DNA of 64,000 bases from an uncultured bacterium. Its GTDB lineage: Bacteria > Hydrogenedentota > Hydrogenedentia > Hydrogenedentales > CAILVY01. The first letter of the stretch is position 1, and each line of letters begins with the position of its first letter. This document shows positions 8,456 to 17,021 of the stretch, one piece after another. The translations under genes were made by a program, and so were the position numbers. The notes under the pieces were generated by a model. It worked only from the letters and a program-made list of their open reading frames with translations, was not told the DNA's origin and did no database searches. The stretch spans positions 62,001 through 126,000 of the forward strand of contig CALEDJ010000005.1 of NCBI GenBank assembly GCA_937951485.1, in the 5' to 3' direction.

Positions 8456-9565
8456 ATGCCGCATGCGCAGACAGTATCCGGAAAACCGTCCTTGTCCATC
8501 ATCGTGCCAACTTTTCAGGAGGCGGAAAATCTTCCGGAACTTATCGAACGGATCGAGCGGGTCTGTGATGCGCACGGTTTGAAGGCCGAATTGTTGATCA
8601 TGGACGACGACAGCCGCGACGGCACGGAAGAACTCATCGCGGCGCTTCAGAAACCCTGGGTGCGGCTTGTGGTGCGCCGGGAGAATCGCGGCCTGAGCGC
8701 GGCGGTGTTGGACGGGTTTCGCCTGGCGCAACATGAAGTGTTGCTGGTGATGGACGCTGATCTCAGTCATCCGCCGGAGAAAATTCCGGAACTCTTGGAT
8801 GCGCTGTGTGCAGGGGCGGATTTCGTTATCGGCTCCCGCTACGTCGCGGGCGGGACCACCGACGAGGACTGGGGGCTGTTGCGGTGGCTTAACAGTAAAG
8901 CGGCGACCCTGCTGGCACGGCCTTTCACCTCGGCGAAGGACCCGATGAGCGGTTTTTTCGCCCTGCGTCGGGATACGCTTGCGCGGGCCGCATCGCTCAA
9001 TCCGATCGGCTACAAGATTGGCTTGGAAATTCTGGTGAAATGCGGATGCCGCGACGTGCGCGAGGCGCCGATTCATTTCAGCCAGCGCCGCCGGGGCAAG
9101 AGCAAACTGTCGCTGCGGGAGCAACTGCGCTATCTCCAGCACCTGCGCCGCCTGGCGGTGCATAAGTACGGCGATTGGGCGCATTTCGCCCAGTTCGCCG
9201 CCGTCGGCTTTTCCGGTACGGTGGTGAATCTGACGGTGCTGACCGTGCTGGTATGGGCACACGCGCCGCTGCGCCTGTCCATTGCCGTGGCGATTCTGGT
9301 TTCGATGTTCACCAATTTCCTCCTGAACCGCTGGATCACGTTCTCCTATGCGCGCAGCGGCTCGTTCTGGGGGCAGATGGCGGGCTTCTTCGGGGCGAGT
9401 TCCATCGGCGCTGGGGTAAACTACGGGGTGACGGTGGGAACGTTGTGGCTATGGCCGGCGCTCGAGCGCATCCCGCAGGTCGCTGCCGTGATCGGCATCC
9501 TCGCGGGGCTGACCTTCAACTTCTTCATGAGCCGGCACCTGGTGTTCCGCAAGCCCCCCGAATGA
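8456..9565 (+). CDS. Polyprenyl-phosphate mannose/glucose synthase (GT2) fused to GtrA
   Basis: 369 residues from an ATG preceded by GAGGAG. Residues 10-235 form a Dpm1-like GT2 domain: LSIIVPTFQEAENLPELIER, DDDSRDGT, MDADLSHPPE (DxD-type metal site) and the RRRGKSKLS acceptor loop. Residues 245-369 form a GtrA domain of four membrane helices ending FNFFMSRHLVF. The enzyme is expected to make polyprenyl-phosphate-hexose from GDP-Man or UDP-Glc. GtrA domains are thought to help flip or position the product. This would supply the lipid-linked donor used by the neighbouring GT-C transferases, which is inference from context. Its last 117 nt overlap antisense with the convergent gene ending at 9449. 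Confidence 0.85.
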   Translation: MPHAQTVSGKPSLSIIVPTFQEAENLPELIERIERVCDAHGLKAELLIMDDDSRDGTEELIAALQKPWVRLVVRRENRGLSAAVLDGFRLAQHEVLLVMDADLSHPPEKIPELLDALCAGADFVIGSRYVAGGTTDEDWGLLRWLNSKAATLLARPFTSAKDPMSGFFALRRDTLARAASLNPIGYKIGLEILVKCGCRDVREAPIHFSQRRRGKSKLSLREQLRYLQHLRRLAVHKYGDWAHFAQFAAVGFSGTVVNLTVLTVLVWAHAPLRLSIAVAILVSMFTNFLLNRWITFSYARSGSFWGQMAGFFGASSIGAGVNYGVTVGTLWLWPALERIPQVAAVIGILAGLTFNFFMSRHLVFRKPPE

Positions 9566-11152
9566 AGCGGGGGCAGTCGTCGCGGCCAATTTCTCCGCTA
9601 TTGCGGCGCGGATGGCGAGAAACACTGCTTGCGCTTTCTGTTCGATGCCGAGGGTGCGCATGTGGCATATGTCGCTGAAGTATTGCGCGCCGCCGCGAAT
9701 CCGCTCCGCCACCGGGACATAGGTGATCCCCATATCTTCACACAATGCTCTGACCCGCTCATTGAAAATGTTCAGCACATGGCAGTATGCGGGGAAAGAG
9801 GAATATCGCCCGCCCCATTCCAGTTGATGGTAGTAACTGTAGTAATCACGCTCTTCCCGGCTCAGCGACGGCCAGTCAGGCCCCAGGAAACTGCAAATGG
9901 CCATGGGCACGCCATGTTCGCCGAAATACCGGTGCATGAACCGGATATGCGCGAGCACTTTCTGATCAATCTCGGCGGCGATGACATCATCCGGGGGGAG
10001 CAGCCACCGGCCGAAATGCTGCACGAAAAAGCGGGATTGTCGGAGGAGCCTCGCCGCGGGTCCCGCCCGGCCGTTCCATTCGGGGATGAGCCGGTGGCAG
10101 ATGTCGTTGACGCCGTTATAATACACCGCGAGGTCGGGTTCGAGGAGGAGGTAATCCGGCAACCGCATTTTTTCCTTCACGGAGTTCAGCCCGGGAATGC
10201 CGCAATTGATGACATCCACGCGGTCTTCGCCGAATTCTTCCGCCAGTTTCTGCCGCAGGAATCCCGGATAGGTCGTGTCGCTGGTGGCGCCTTCTTCCGT
10301 GGTGGAGCCGCCGACACACACCACGCGCACCACCCCCGCGGGTTTCGGAGAGACCACCTCGTCGCCGCGCCAACCGAAATTGTTGGTGCGAACATCCCGG
10401 TCGGGAAGCGAGGCGTGTTTCTTGTACGCAAAGTACTCGCGTTCCCATATGTAGTCCGGGTCTTCAGCGCGGGCCATGCCGGGATTGGCGTTAATCACGA
10501 TGACCACGCCCGCGATGTCGCCGTCCGATGCGGGGATGGGGAAGAAGGCGTCGTCCACAAAGCCCGGCGCATCCGCCGCCTTGGTGATGCGCGCGAAGAC
10601 CGGCGCGCCGGTGTCCAGCACCTGTTGCACGTTTTCGCGGAACGCGTCGAGAATCCCTTCCGGAAATACAATGTTCATGGGGATATGGGCATCATCGCCG
10701 ACGGCCATGGGGAATTGCGCGGTGATCTCCTGCGCGCGGTTGACGAGATGGATTTCCAGGCCATAAAGGTCAGCCATGACGACGCGTTCTTCCTTGTTCA
10801 GCGTGAGGAAAAAACGGATGCGGGAGGCCAGTTCGTCACGCGGGTCCGGTTGCGGCAGGCGGATGCGCGGCGATGCCGCGCCATCGTTTTCGTGGCGCGC
10901 GCGCAGCGGGTCCTCGGTCCAGCGAACGCCGGCGGCGGTGATGATTTGTTCGCTCGCCTGGCTGCCGGGCCACGGGATGACACCGTGTCGGGCGAGGTAA
11001 TAGGGGTTGGACTTTTCGATCGCGCGCCAACGCAACACCTGATAAAGTTCCAGCCCCGCCGCGATGAGCACCAGCCAGACCAGCAGCGTGACAAACACAA
11101 AAAGAATCCCGGGGATGCTGAAACGACCGCGTTGGGGGTGGGCGGCGTTCAT
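9449..11152 (-). CDS. Membrane-anchored PAS-like plus SGNH hydrolase protein
   Basis: The ATG at 11152 overlaps the TGA of the upstream gene (ATGA), giving 567 residues. The 49 residues upstream in the longer frame are antisense-like sequence. A single anchor (ILFVFVTLLVWLVLIAAGLEL) is followed by a region like a PAS fold: LNKEERVVMADLYGLEIHLV, FPEGILDAFRENVQQVLDTG and FFPIPASDGDIAGVVIVI. An SGNH domain follows with VVCVGGSSTEEG (Ser), YYNGVNDICHRL (GxND) and YFSDICHMRTLG (DxxH). All catalytic blocks are present. I infer a surface polysaccharide esterase or acyltransferase with a sensory or structural PAS module. The C-terminal 39 codons run antisense into the GtrA gene, so the true stop should be confirmed. 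Confidence 0.75.
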   Translation of the reverse strand: MNAAHPQRGRFSIPGILFVFVTLLVWLVLIAAGLELYQVLRWRAIEKSNPYYLARHGVIPWPGSQASEQIITAAGVRWTEDPLRARHENDGAASPRIRLPQPDPRDELASRIRFFLTLNKEERVVMADLYGLEIHLVNRAQEITAQFPMAVGDDAHIPMNIVFPEGILDAFRENVQQVLDTGAPVFARITKAADAPGFVDDAFFPIPASDGDIAGVVIVINANPGMARAEDPDYIWEREYFAYKKHASLPDRDVRTNNFGWRGDEVVSPKPAGVVRVVCVGGSTTEEGATSDTTYPGFLRQKLAEEFGEDRVDVINCGIPGLNSVKEKMRLPDYLLLEPDLAVYYNGVNDICHRLIPEWNGRAGPAARLLRQSRFFVQHFGRWLLPPDDVIAAEIDQKVLAHIRFMHRYFGEHGVPMAICSFLGPDWPSLSREERDYYSYYHQLEWGGRYSSFPAYCHVLNIFNERVRALCEDMGITYVPVAERIRGGAQYFSDICHMRTLGIEQKAQAVFLAIRAAIAEKLAATTAPASFGGLAEHQVPAHEEVEGQPREDADHGSDLRDALERRP

Positions 11153-13344
11153 GGGCGCCCCACAGTGGCGGCGCTTTGTCGCGCCGCCTCGAGTTCCTCG
11201 CGCGGACGCGGGTCGTGCGGGTCCAGCGCAATTGCTTTTTCCAGCGCCTCCACAGCGGCCTGCGCATCGCCGCGCAGCCGATGTGCCCGGCCGAGGCACG
11301 TGTATGCCCAGGAATCGTCGGGCAGTAATGCCAGCGCATGCTGCAGCGCGGCGATGGCCTCATCGTATCGTTTCATGTCGGTCAGAATCATGCCGAGATT
11401 GATACTCGACCAGGGATAGCCGTCGGGGTCCAGCGCGACGGCTTTCCGGAAGGCTTCCAGGGCGGCATCCTCATCTCCCGCTTCTTTGTACGCCATGCCC
11501 ATATACGAGTACGCGAGCGCGAAGTCCGGGTCGAAATCCAAGGCGCGCCGCGCAGCGGCGACCGCCGCCTCGTATTGTTGCAGCCGCCAGAATTCCAGCG
11601 AAAGCCCGGTCAACTCGGAGGCGATATTCGGCGGTGCGGGCAATCCGGGGAGTGCTTTGCGCGGAGCGCCGCAGCGCACCGCATACACCAGCACACGCTG
11701 GATGCCGCCGAATTCCCAGAACCTGAAATCCAGCCCCCGCGCGGCAAGCGCCTGTTCAAAGGGCAGGCTTGGCCCGGACTCGAACCACAAGGTCTGAATA
11801 ACCGCCCAAACCGTCGGCGGGGACGTTTCAGGAGGATGCTCTTTGGATCGCCAATCGAGGTAGAAGGCCGCTAGTTCCGCCAGGCCGTCCAGGGAATCGG
11901 AATAATGCAGGATATTGGCCATGGGACCGGTGTTGAACGCGAAAATGCGTTTCCACAACGAATTGTGCACGAGGATCAGGTCTTCACGGGTGGACTCGGC
12001 GCGGATGAGCCGCCCCGCCGAGAGCCAGTCCTCGTGCTGCGGATTGCCGATCACGAGCATCTGCTGGTAGCCGTACAAGGCGATGAGCAACACGACGGCG
12101 GCGCGGCGTGCTGCCCGCCAATGCAGGACCGAGATTACCCCACCGATCAACAGGTATAGCCCCAGCGAACTGTGGACGGTGTAGCGCGGCATGATGCAGG
12201 GCCGCCAGACAATGGATATGACGTACAGAATCAGCGGCGGCAGCAGCCACCACAGGACGAGAAAGAACGGCCAGCGCCACGGCCATGATTCCTCTTCGGC
12301 GGAGGCGCGAGAGCGCCGGGCGCGGATCAGGCTGTATGCGCACAGGCCAATCGCGCAGGCGATGAACAGCCCCGCCATCCAGCGGCCCACGGTCATTTTG
12401 ACGTCCAGCACCGCAGCGGCCGCTTCCGGGCTCAGCAGCCATTCCCAGGCGCCCGTGCCCGCGCGCAGTTGATAGGTCAGCCCGATGCAATCATCCGCAA
12501 AGAGGTCCCCGGCGAATTCGCGGAGCGTCGGCAACTTCATCCAATCCCCGGTCGAATCCACCGGCCAGAAGCGGATGGTGGCGATATACGCCGCCGATGG
12601 AAGAAAAAGCGCGCCAGTCAGCGCCGCCCATGAGATAAAGCGCCGCCGTTGTTCCGCATGGAAGCACAACCAATACAAGCCCTGCACGGCGGGGACCAGC
12701 GTAGCGAAAGGATGGGTCCAGAACAATAGCAGAGTGGTCACTGCATACAACGTCCACCAGCGCCGTCCGCCATGCCGGAGCAGATGCATGAACGCGTAAC
12801 AGGACAACAGCGCCAGCAGCGTCATCAGGCCGTACATGCGGATTTCCTGAGAGAACTGACGGTGAATGGGGGACAGGGCGACGCAGAGCGCGGCGATCAG
12901 CCCGGCGTTTGCGCCGAAGAGGTCCCGGCCAAACAGGTAAATCACCGGCAAGACGGCCATGCCGATGAGGATGGACAGGAGGCGCAATCCCGCCGGGCGG
13001 TCGCTGATGTGCTTGTGCCAGAAATACTCCAGCGTGTAGTACAACGGCATCGTCGCCGGGTCCATGCTCCGGTTCTGTTTCCAGAATGCCCACAGGTTCG
13101 GCGCCGTTTCGCGGAAGAGTTGCTGGTTCCACCGGTTGAAATGCGGCGAGTCGCGCCATGCCGCCGGCGGCTCAAGATGCACCAAACTGCTGTATTCATC
13201 CCACCACACGGATTCCCGCGTAACACCGATCAAACGCACCGCCAGCCCCACCGCCATGATGGCGATCAGGATTGTCGCGGGCCGGCGATACCAGGCCCGG
13301 ATATTACCGCCGTCTATCGGCGTTTGCGGTGGATTCTCCGACAC
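11149..13344 (-). CDS. GT39-like membrane glycosyltransferase with C-terminal TPR domain
   Basis: 731 residues from a GTG at 13344 with AAGG just upstream. Opening helix ILIAIMAVGLAVRLIGV leads to the acidic loop ESVWWDEYSSL, the GT39 D-E motif. About ten further hydrophobic segments run to residue 430. Residues 600-720 hold at least three canonical TPRs (AAVAAARRALDFDPDFALAY, AALEAFRKAVALDPDGYPWS, AAVEALEKAIALDPHDP). The protein parallels the gene at 1689 and is coupled by a 4-nt overlap to the PAS-SGNH gene, repeating the GT-C plus SGNH pairing. Expected role: transfer of a sugar from a polyprenyl-phosphate donor on the periplasmic face. The acceptor is unknown. Confidence 0.8.
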   Translation of the reverse strand: MSENPPQTPIDGGNIRAWYRRPATILIAIMAVGLAVRLIGVTRESVWWDEYSSLVHLEPPAAWRDSPHFNRWNQQLFRETAPNLWAFWKQNRSMDPATMPLYYTLEYFWHKHISDRPAGLRLLSILIGMAVLPVIYLFGRDLFGANAGLIAALCVALSPIHRQFSQEIRMYGLMTLLALLSCYAFMHLLRHGGRRWWTLYAVTTLLLFWTHPFATLVPAVQGLYWLCFHAEQRRRFISWAALTGALFLPSAAYIATIRFWPVDSTGDWMKLPTLREFAGDLFADDCIGLTYQLRAGTGAWEWLLSPEAAAAVLDVKMTVGRWMAGLFIACAIGLCAYSLIRARRSRASAEEESWPWRWPFFLVLWWLLPPLILYVISIVWRPCIMPRYTVHSSLGLYLLIGGVISVLHWRAARRAAVVLLIALYGYQQMLVIGNPQHEDWLSAGRLIRAESTREDLILVHNSLWKRIFAFNTGPMANILHYSDSLDGLAELAAFYLDWRSKEHPPETSPPTVWAVIQTLWFESGPSLPFEQALAARGLDFRFWEFGGIQRVLVYAVRCGAPRKALPGLPAPPNIASELTGLSLEFWRLQQYEAAVAAARRALDFDPDFALAYSYMGMAYKEAGDEDAALEAFRKAVALDPDGYPWSSINLGMILTDMKRYDEAIAALQHALALLPDDSWAYTCLGRAHRLRGDAQAAVEALEKAIALDPHDPRPREELEAARQSAATVGRP

Positions 13345-13364
13345 GTTGCCTTATCCATGTTACG

Positions 13365-13525
13365 ACAGCCGAGGGCGGCTGCCCCACCAATGACAGCCGA
13401 GGGCGGCCGTCCCATAAACTATACAGGCGGGACGCTTGTGCAACAACTGAATATTGCCTTCCCTGTCCCTGCCGTCCTTGCTGTCCTTGCTGCCCTTTTG
13501 TTGCAGGGCGGAACGCCTGTGTTAC
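13365..13525. repeat. Short modular palindromic repeats
   Basis: The motif ACAGCCGAGGGCGGC occurs at 13365 and again at 13393, each followed by a CCC run. ACAGGCGGGACGCTTGTG starts at 13423, and a related copy in the form GGCGGAACGCCTGTGTTAC starts near 13506. Between them is CCTTGCTG-type low-complexity sequence. Nothing else is seen in the 277-bp divergent gap. Confidence 0.5.
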
Positions 13526-13621
13526 ATTGGATATCGTATCATCGCATTTGAAATAATGGCGATGTAAAAGGCGCGGGCGCGCGGCGGGTCTCGGGACGGC
13601 AGACATTTCAGGGGAAATACG

Positions 13622-14842
13622 GTGCTGCGAAACATCGTTTTGGTTGTCATATCCATCCTCGCGGTGCTGCTGCTCAGCGTGGGGGGCGACCGCCTGCTGG
13701 GACTGGCGGCCCTGGGGCCGCGCATCCCGGATTCCATGGAACTGCTTTTTCCGCCGCATTCCGAGCAGGCCTTTGCGACAAATGAATTCTCCTATACCGT
13801 GCGCACCAACGCGCTGGGACTGCGCGACCGGGAAATCCCGCCCAAACGCCGCGACACGTTCCGGATCATCGCCATCGGGGATTCGTACACCTATGGGTGG
13901 GGGGTGGAAATCGAGGATGCCTGGCTGCGCCGATTGGAAGAACGGCTGCGGGCGGCTGGGCACCGCGTGGAAACAATAAACCTTGGCAAACCGGGAACCG
14001 GCCCCCCCGACTACGCGCAACTCGCGGAAAAAGTCATTCCGTTGCTTCGTCCAGACCTGGTCATCGTAGGCATGTTGATGGGCAACGACCTGGCGGCGGT
14101 CGGCCCGGAACCAACAACAAAGGCGCGGGGGCGGATCACGGAGACGGTCTGGCAGATTTATCCAAACATCATGGGGCTGGTCCGCGACCTCGCGCCGGTG
14201 AAGGATGCGCGCCGCACACACGAAATGATGCCGCCGCAGCGGACTTCGGCGGAGGACAACCGACGATGGACGGCCAATACCGCCAGGCAGTTCCTCGAAA
14301 AAATGCCGCCGGAAGACCGCGCCCGATTCGAGGCATTCGAGGATGGGGTGAAAGAGGCGTTCCTCAGCGGGAATCTCAATCCCTACATGATTGATCTGGC
14401 GATGCAGAATCCGCGTTTCTACATGATTAACCTCGATTGGGATGATCCCTGGACACAGACCTGCATCGAGCGGCTCACGCAGCAGTTCACGCGCATCCGG
14501 CGCGCGGCGGAGCGCGACAATGCGCGCGTCGTGGTCGTCCACATCCCGGATGGGCCGTATGTGAATGAGCACGCGCTGCGCAACATCCGGCGGGTCGGCT
14601 ATGAAGCCACGGAGGCATTGCTGGCCACCGATACGCTGGACCGGGCTGTGTCTCTTGCCGGGGAGCGGGCCGGCCTGACGGTGTACAGCGTCACGGAGGT
14701 ATTCCGGGAACGACGCGATGACCCGACCCTGTTCTATGAATTGGATGGCCATTTCACCCCGGCGGGCCATGCGTTCTTTGCCGAAGCAATCGCGCCGCTG
14801 ATTGCCGGGGAAATAGTAGATTTGGCGCAATACAAGAATTGA
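13622..14842 (+). CDS. SGNH hydrolase/acyltransferase-like exported protein
   Basis: 406 residues from a GTG, beginning with an uncleaved-looking signal anchor (IVLVVISILAVLLLSVGG). The SGNH blocks are clear: IIAIGDSYTYGWGV (GDS nucleophile), VGMLMGNDLAAVG (GND) and YELDGHFTPAGHAFFAEAI (DxH catalytic pair). A TNALGLRD block before the nucleophile is typical of the alginate-acetyltransferase-like branch found in exopolysaccharide clusters. Likely an esterase or O-acyltransferase on a secreted glycan. The start is uncertain by a few codons because no strong ribosome site is visible. The next gene begins 76 bp downstream on the same strand. Confidence 0.75.
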   Translation: MLRNIVLVVISILAVLLLSVGGDRLLGLAALGPRIPDSMELLFPPHSEQAFATNEFSYTVRTNALGLRDREIPPKRRDTFRIIAIGDSYTYGWGVEIEDAWLRRLEERLRAAGHRVETINLGKPGTGPPDYAQLAEKVIPLLRPDLVIVGMLMGNDLAAVGPEPTTKARGRITETVWQIYPNIMGLVRDLAPVKDARRTHEMMPPQRTSAEDNRRWTANTARQFLEKMPPEDRARFEAFEDGVKEAFLSGNLNPYMIDLAMQNPRFYMINLDWDDPWTQTCIERLTQQFTRIRRAAERDNARVVVVHIPDGPYVNEHALRNIRRVGYEATEALLATDTLDRAVSLAGERAGLTVYSVTEVFRERRDDPTLFYELDGHFTPAGHAFFAEAIAPLIAGEIVDLAQYKN

Positions 14843-14918
14843 ATCGGGCATTTGATGGTGCGCCATGGTTGCTGCCTTCGACTTCGATTCGAGAAGAAGT
14901 GCAAAAGGAGAAAATCCC

Positions 14919-17015
14919 ATGTTCTCAGTCATTCCAGGCGCGATGTTGCTCACGGCGGCGCTGGCCGCAACCAATGCGGCGGCAACCGCGCCGGTCTATG
15001 ATGTGGTGGTCTATGGCGGCACGTCTTCGGGGGTGATGGCGGCGGTGCAGGCGCGGCGCATGGGCAAGGGCGCGGTGATTGTATGCCCGGACCGGCATCT
15101 GGGCGGCCTGAGCAGCGGCGGGCTGGGCTGGACGGATACGGGGGACAAGAGCGTCATCGGCGGGCTGGCCCGCGAGTTCTATCACCGCGTCTGGCGGCAT
15201 TACCAGGAGGACGCCGCGTGGCGCTGGGAAACCCGCCAGGAATACGGCAACCAGGGCCAGGGCACGCCCGCCATGGACGGCGAATTCCGCACGATGTGGA
15301 TTTTCGAGCCGCATGTGGCGGAGCAGGTCTTTGAGGATTACGTGCGCGAATACGAAATTCCGGTGCATCGCGACGAATGGCTGGACAGGGACAACGGCGT
15401 CGCAAAGCGTGATGGCCGCATCGAGGCGATCACGATGCGCTCCGGCAGCACGTATCGGGGCCGCATGTTCATTGATGCCACCTATGAAGGCGACCTGATG
15501 GCGACGGCGGGCGTCTCCTACCATGTGGGGCGCGAAGCGAACAGGTTGTATGGTGAAACCCTCAACGGCGTGCAAACCGCACACGCCGTGCACCACCAGT
15601 TTGATGCCCTGGTGGACCCGTATGTGGTTCCCGGCAACCGGGACAGCGGCCTGCTCCCGCGTATCCACGGCGACGCCCCCGGCGTGGACGGCGAAGGCGA
15701 TCACCGCGTGCAGGCGTATTGTTACCGGGTCTGTTTGACCAATGTGCCGGAAAACCGTGTGCCCTTCCCGAAACCCGACAACTACGACCCGATGCAGTAC
15801 GAACTGCTGGGGCGCTACCTGGACACCGGATTCCGCGAGATTTTCTTCACCTTTTCGCCGCTGCCCAACCGCAAGACGGACACCAACAACCGGGGCGCAT
15901 TCTCCACCGACAATATCGGAATGAATTACGACTACCCGGAAGCGGATTATGAACGACGCCGCGAGATTCTCCGCGAACATGAAGATTACCAGAAGGGTTT
16001 TTTCTGGTTTCTCGCGAACGACCCCCGCGTGCCGGAGGAGGTCCGCGCGGAAATCAGCCGGTGGGGGCTTGCGCGGGATGAATTTCGGGACAACGGCAAC
16101 TGGCCGCACCAGATTTATGTGCGTGAGGCGCGCCGCATGGTCGGCGATTTCGTGATGACCGAACGCCACCTCCGCCGCCAGACGCCCACGCCCCGACCCA
16201 TCGGGATGGGTTCCTATAACATGGATTCGCACCATACCCAGCGCTACGTCGCATACGATGATGAGGGCCGGGCGCATGCCCGCAATGAGGGCGACGTCCA
16301 GGTCCACCCCGGCGCACCGTATCCTATTGACTATGGCGCGATTCTCCCGAAGCGGGCGGAATGCGAAAACCTGCTCGTGCCGGTGTGCGTCTCCTCCTCG
16401 CACATCGCCTTTGGTTCGATCCGCATGGAGCCGGTGTTCATGATTCTGGGACAGTCCGCCGCCACCGCCGCCGCGCTGGCGCTGGACGACGGCGTGCCGG
16501 TGCAGGCGCTCGATTATCAACGTCTCGCCCAAAGGCTGCGTGAGGACGGGCAAGTGCTCGCGTGGAAAATGGACGGCCGGCGCCACATTGATCCGGATAC
16601 GCTGGAAGGGATTGTGATGGACAACCCCTGCGCGGAAATCGAGGGTCCATGGCGCATTTCCCGGTCCATCACCCCGATGGTGGGCGTCAATTACCTGCAT
16701 GACGACCAGCCGGGTTCGGGGGCATGCATCGCGCGTTACCGGCTCCCTGTGCCCGCGCCTGGCCGCTATGAAGTGCGCATCAGTTTCTCCGCCAATCCCA
16801 ACCGCGCCACCAACGCCCCGGTGACCGTGCATCATGCCGACGGTGTTGCGAAAATCCCCGTGAATCAGCGTGCCAGCCCTCCCATCAAAAACGCGTTCCT
16901 GTCTCTGGGCGTCTTTGCGTTTGAAGAGGAGGCGCTCGTGGTCATCGCCAATGAAGGGGCGGATGGCCATGTCATCGCGGACGCCGTGCAACTGCTGCCC
17001 ATCGTGGCCGATTGA
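14919..17015 (+). CDS. Secreted FAD-dependent oxidoreductase with golvesin-like C-terminal domain
   Basis: 698 residues from the ATG at 14919, 9 nt after AAAAGGAG; an in-frame start at 14865 lacks such a site and would bury the signal peptide. Signal peptide MFSVIPGAMLLTAALAATNA. The dinucleotide fold YDVVVYGGTSSGVMAAVQA and GGLSSGGLGWTDTG mark the FAD-dependent oxidoreductase family PF12831. SHIAFGSIRMEPVFMILGQSA is the conserved C-terminal FAD site. The last 130 residues (CIARYRLPVPAPGRYEVRIS to GHVIADAVQLLP) match the golvesin/xanthan-lyase-like beta domain, probably a glycan-binding module. Planctomycete-like genomes carry many of these near sugar genes; the substrate is unproven but is probably a sugar or glycan. 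Confidence 0.8.
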   Translation: MFSVIPGAMLLTAALAATNAAATAPVYDVVVYGGTSSGVMAAVQARRMGKGAVIVCPDRHLGGLSSGGLGWTDTGDKSVIGGLAREFYHRVWRHYQEDAAWRWETRQEYGNQGQGTPAMDGEFRTMWIFEPHVAEQVFEDYVREYEIPVHRDEWLDRDNGVAKRDGRIEAITMRSGSTYRGRMFIDATYEGDLMATAGVSYHVGREANRLYGETLNGVQTAHAVHHQFDALVDPYVVPGNRDSGLLPRIHGDAPGVDGEGDHRVQAYCYRVCLTNVPENRVPFPKPDNYDPMQYELLGRYLDTGFREIFFTFSPLPNRKTDTNNRGAFSTDNIGMNYDYPEADYERRREILREHEDYQKGFFWFLANDPRVPEEVRAEISRWGLARDEFRDNGNWPHQIYVREARRMVGDFVMTERHLRRQTPTPRPIGMGSYNMDSHHTQRYVAYDDEGRAHARNEGDVQVHPGAPYPIDYGAILPKRAECENLLVPVCVSSSHIAFGSIRMEPVFMILGQSAATAAALALDDGVPVQALDYQRLAQRLREDGQVLAWKMDGRRHIDPDTLEGIVMDNPCAEIEGPWRISRSITPMVGVNYLHDDQPGSGACIARYRLPVPAPGRYEVRISFSANPNRATNAPVTVHHADGVAKIPVNQRASPPIKNAFLSLGVFAFEEEALVVIANEGADGHVIADAVQLLPIVAD

Positions 17016-17021
17016 GGCCGG

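Noticed and set aside
11760-11800. tRNA T-arm-like GGTTCGAGTCC on the minus strand
   Set aside because: It lies inside the GT39-TPR coding sequence (WFESGPSLPFEQ) and no acceptor or anticodon arm fits around it.
13304-17000. Long minus-strand frames opposite the SGNH and FAD oxidoreductase genes
   Set aside because: They have no domain content, are rich in His/Arg/Ala as expected for antisense of GC-rich genes, and lie opposite well-supported proteins.
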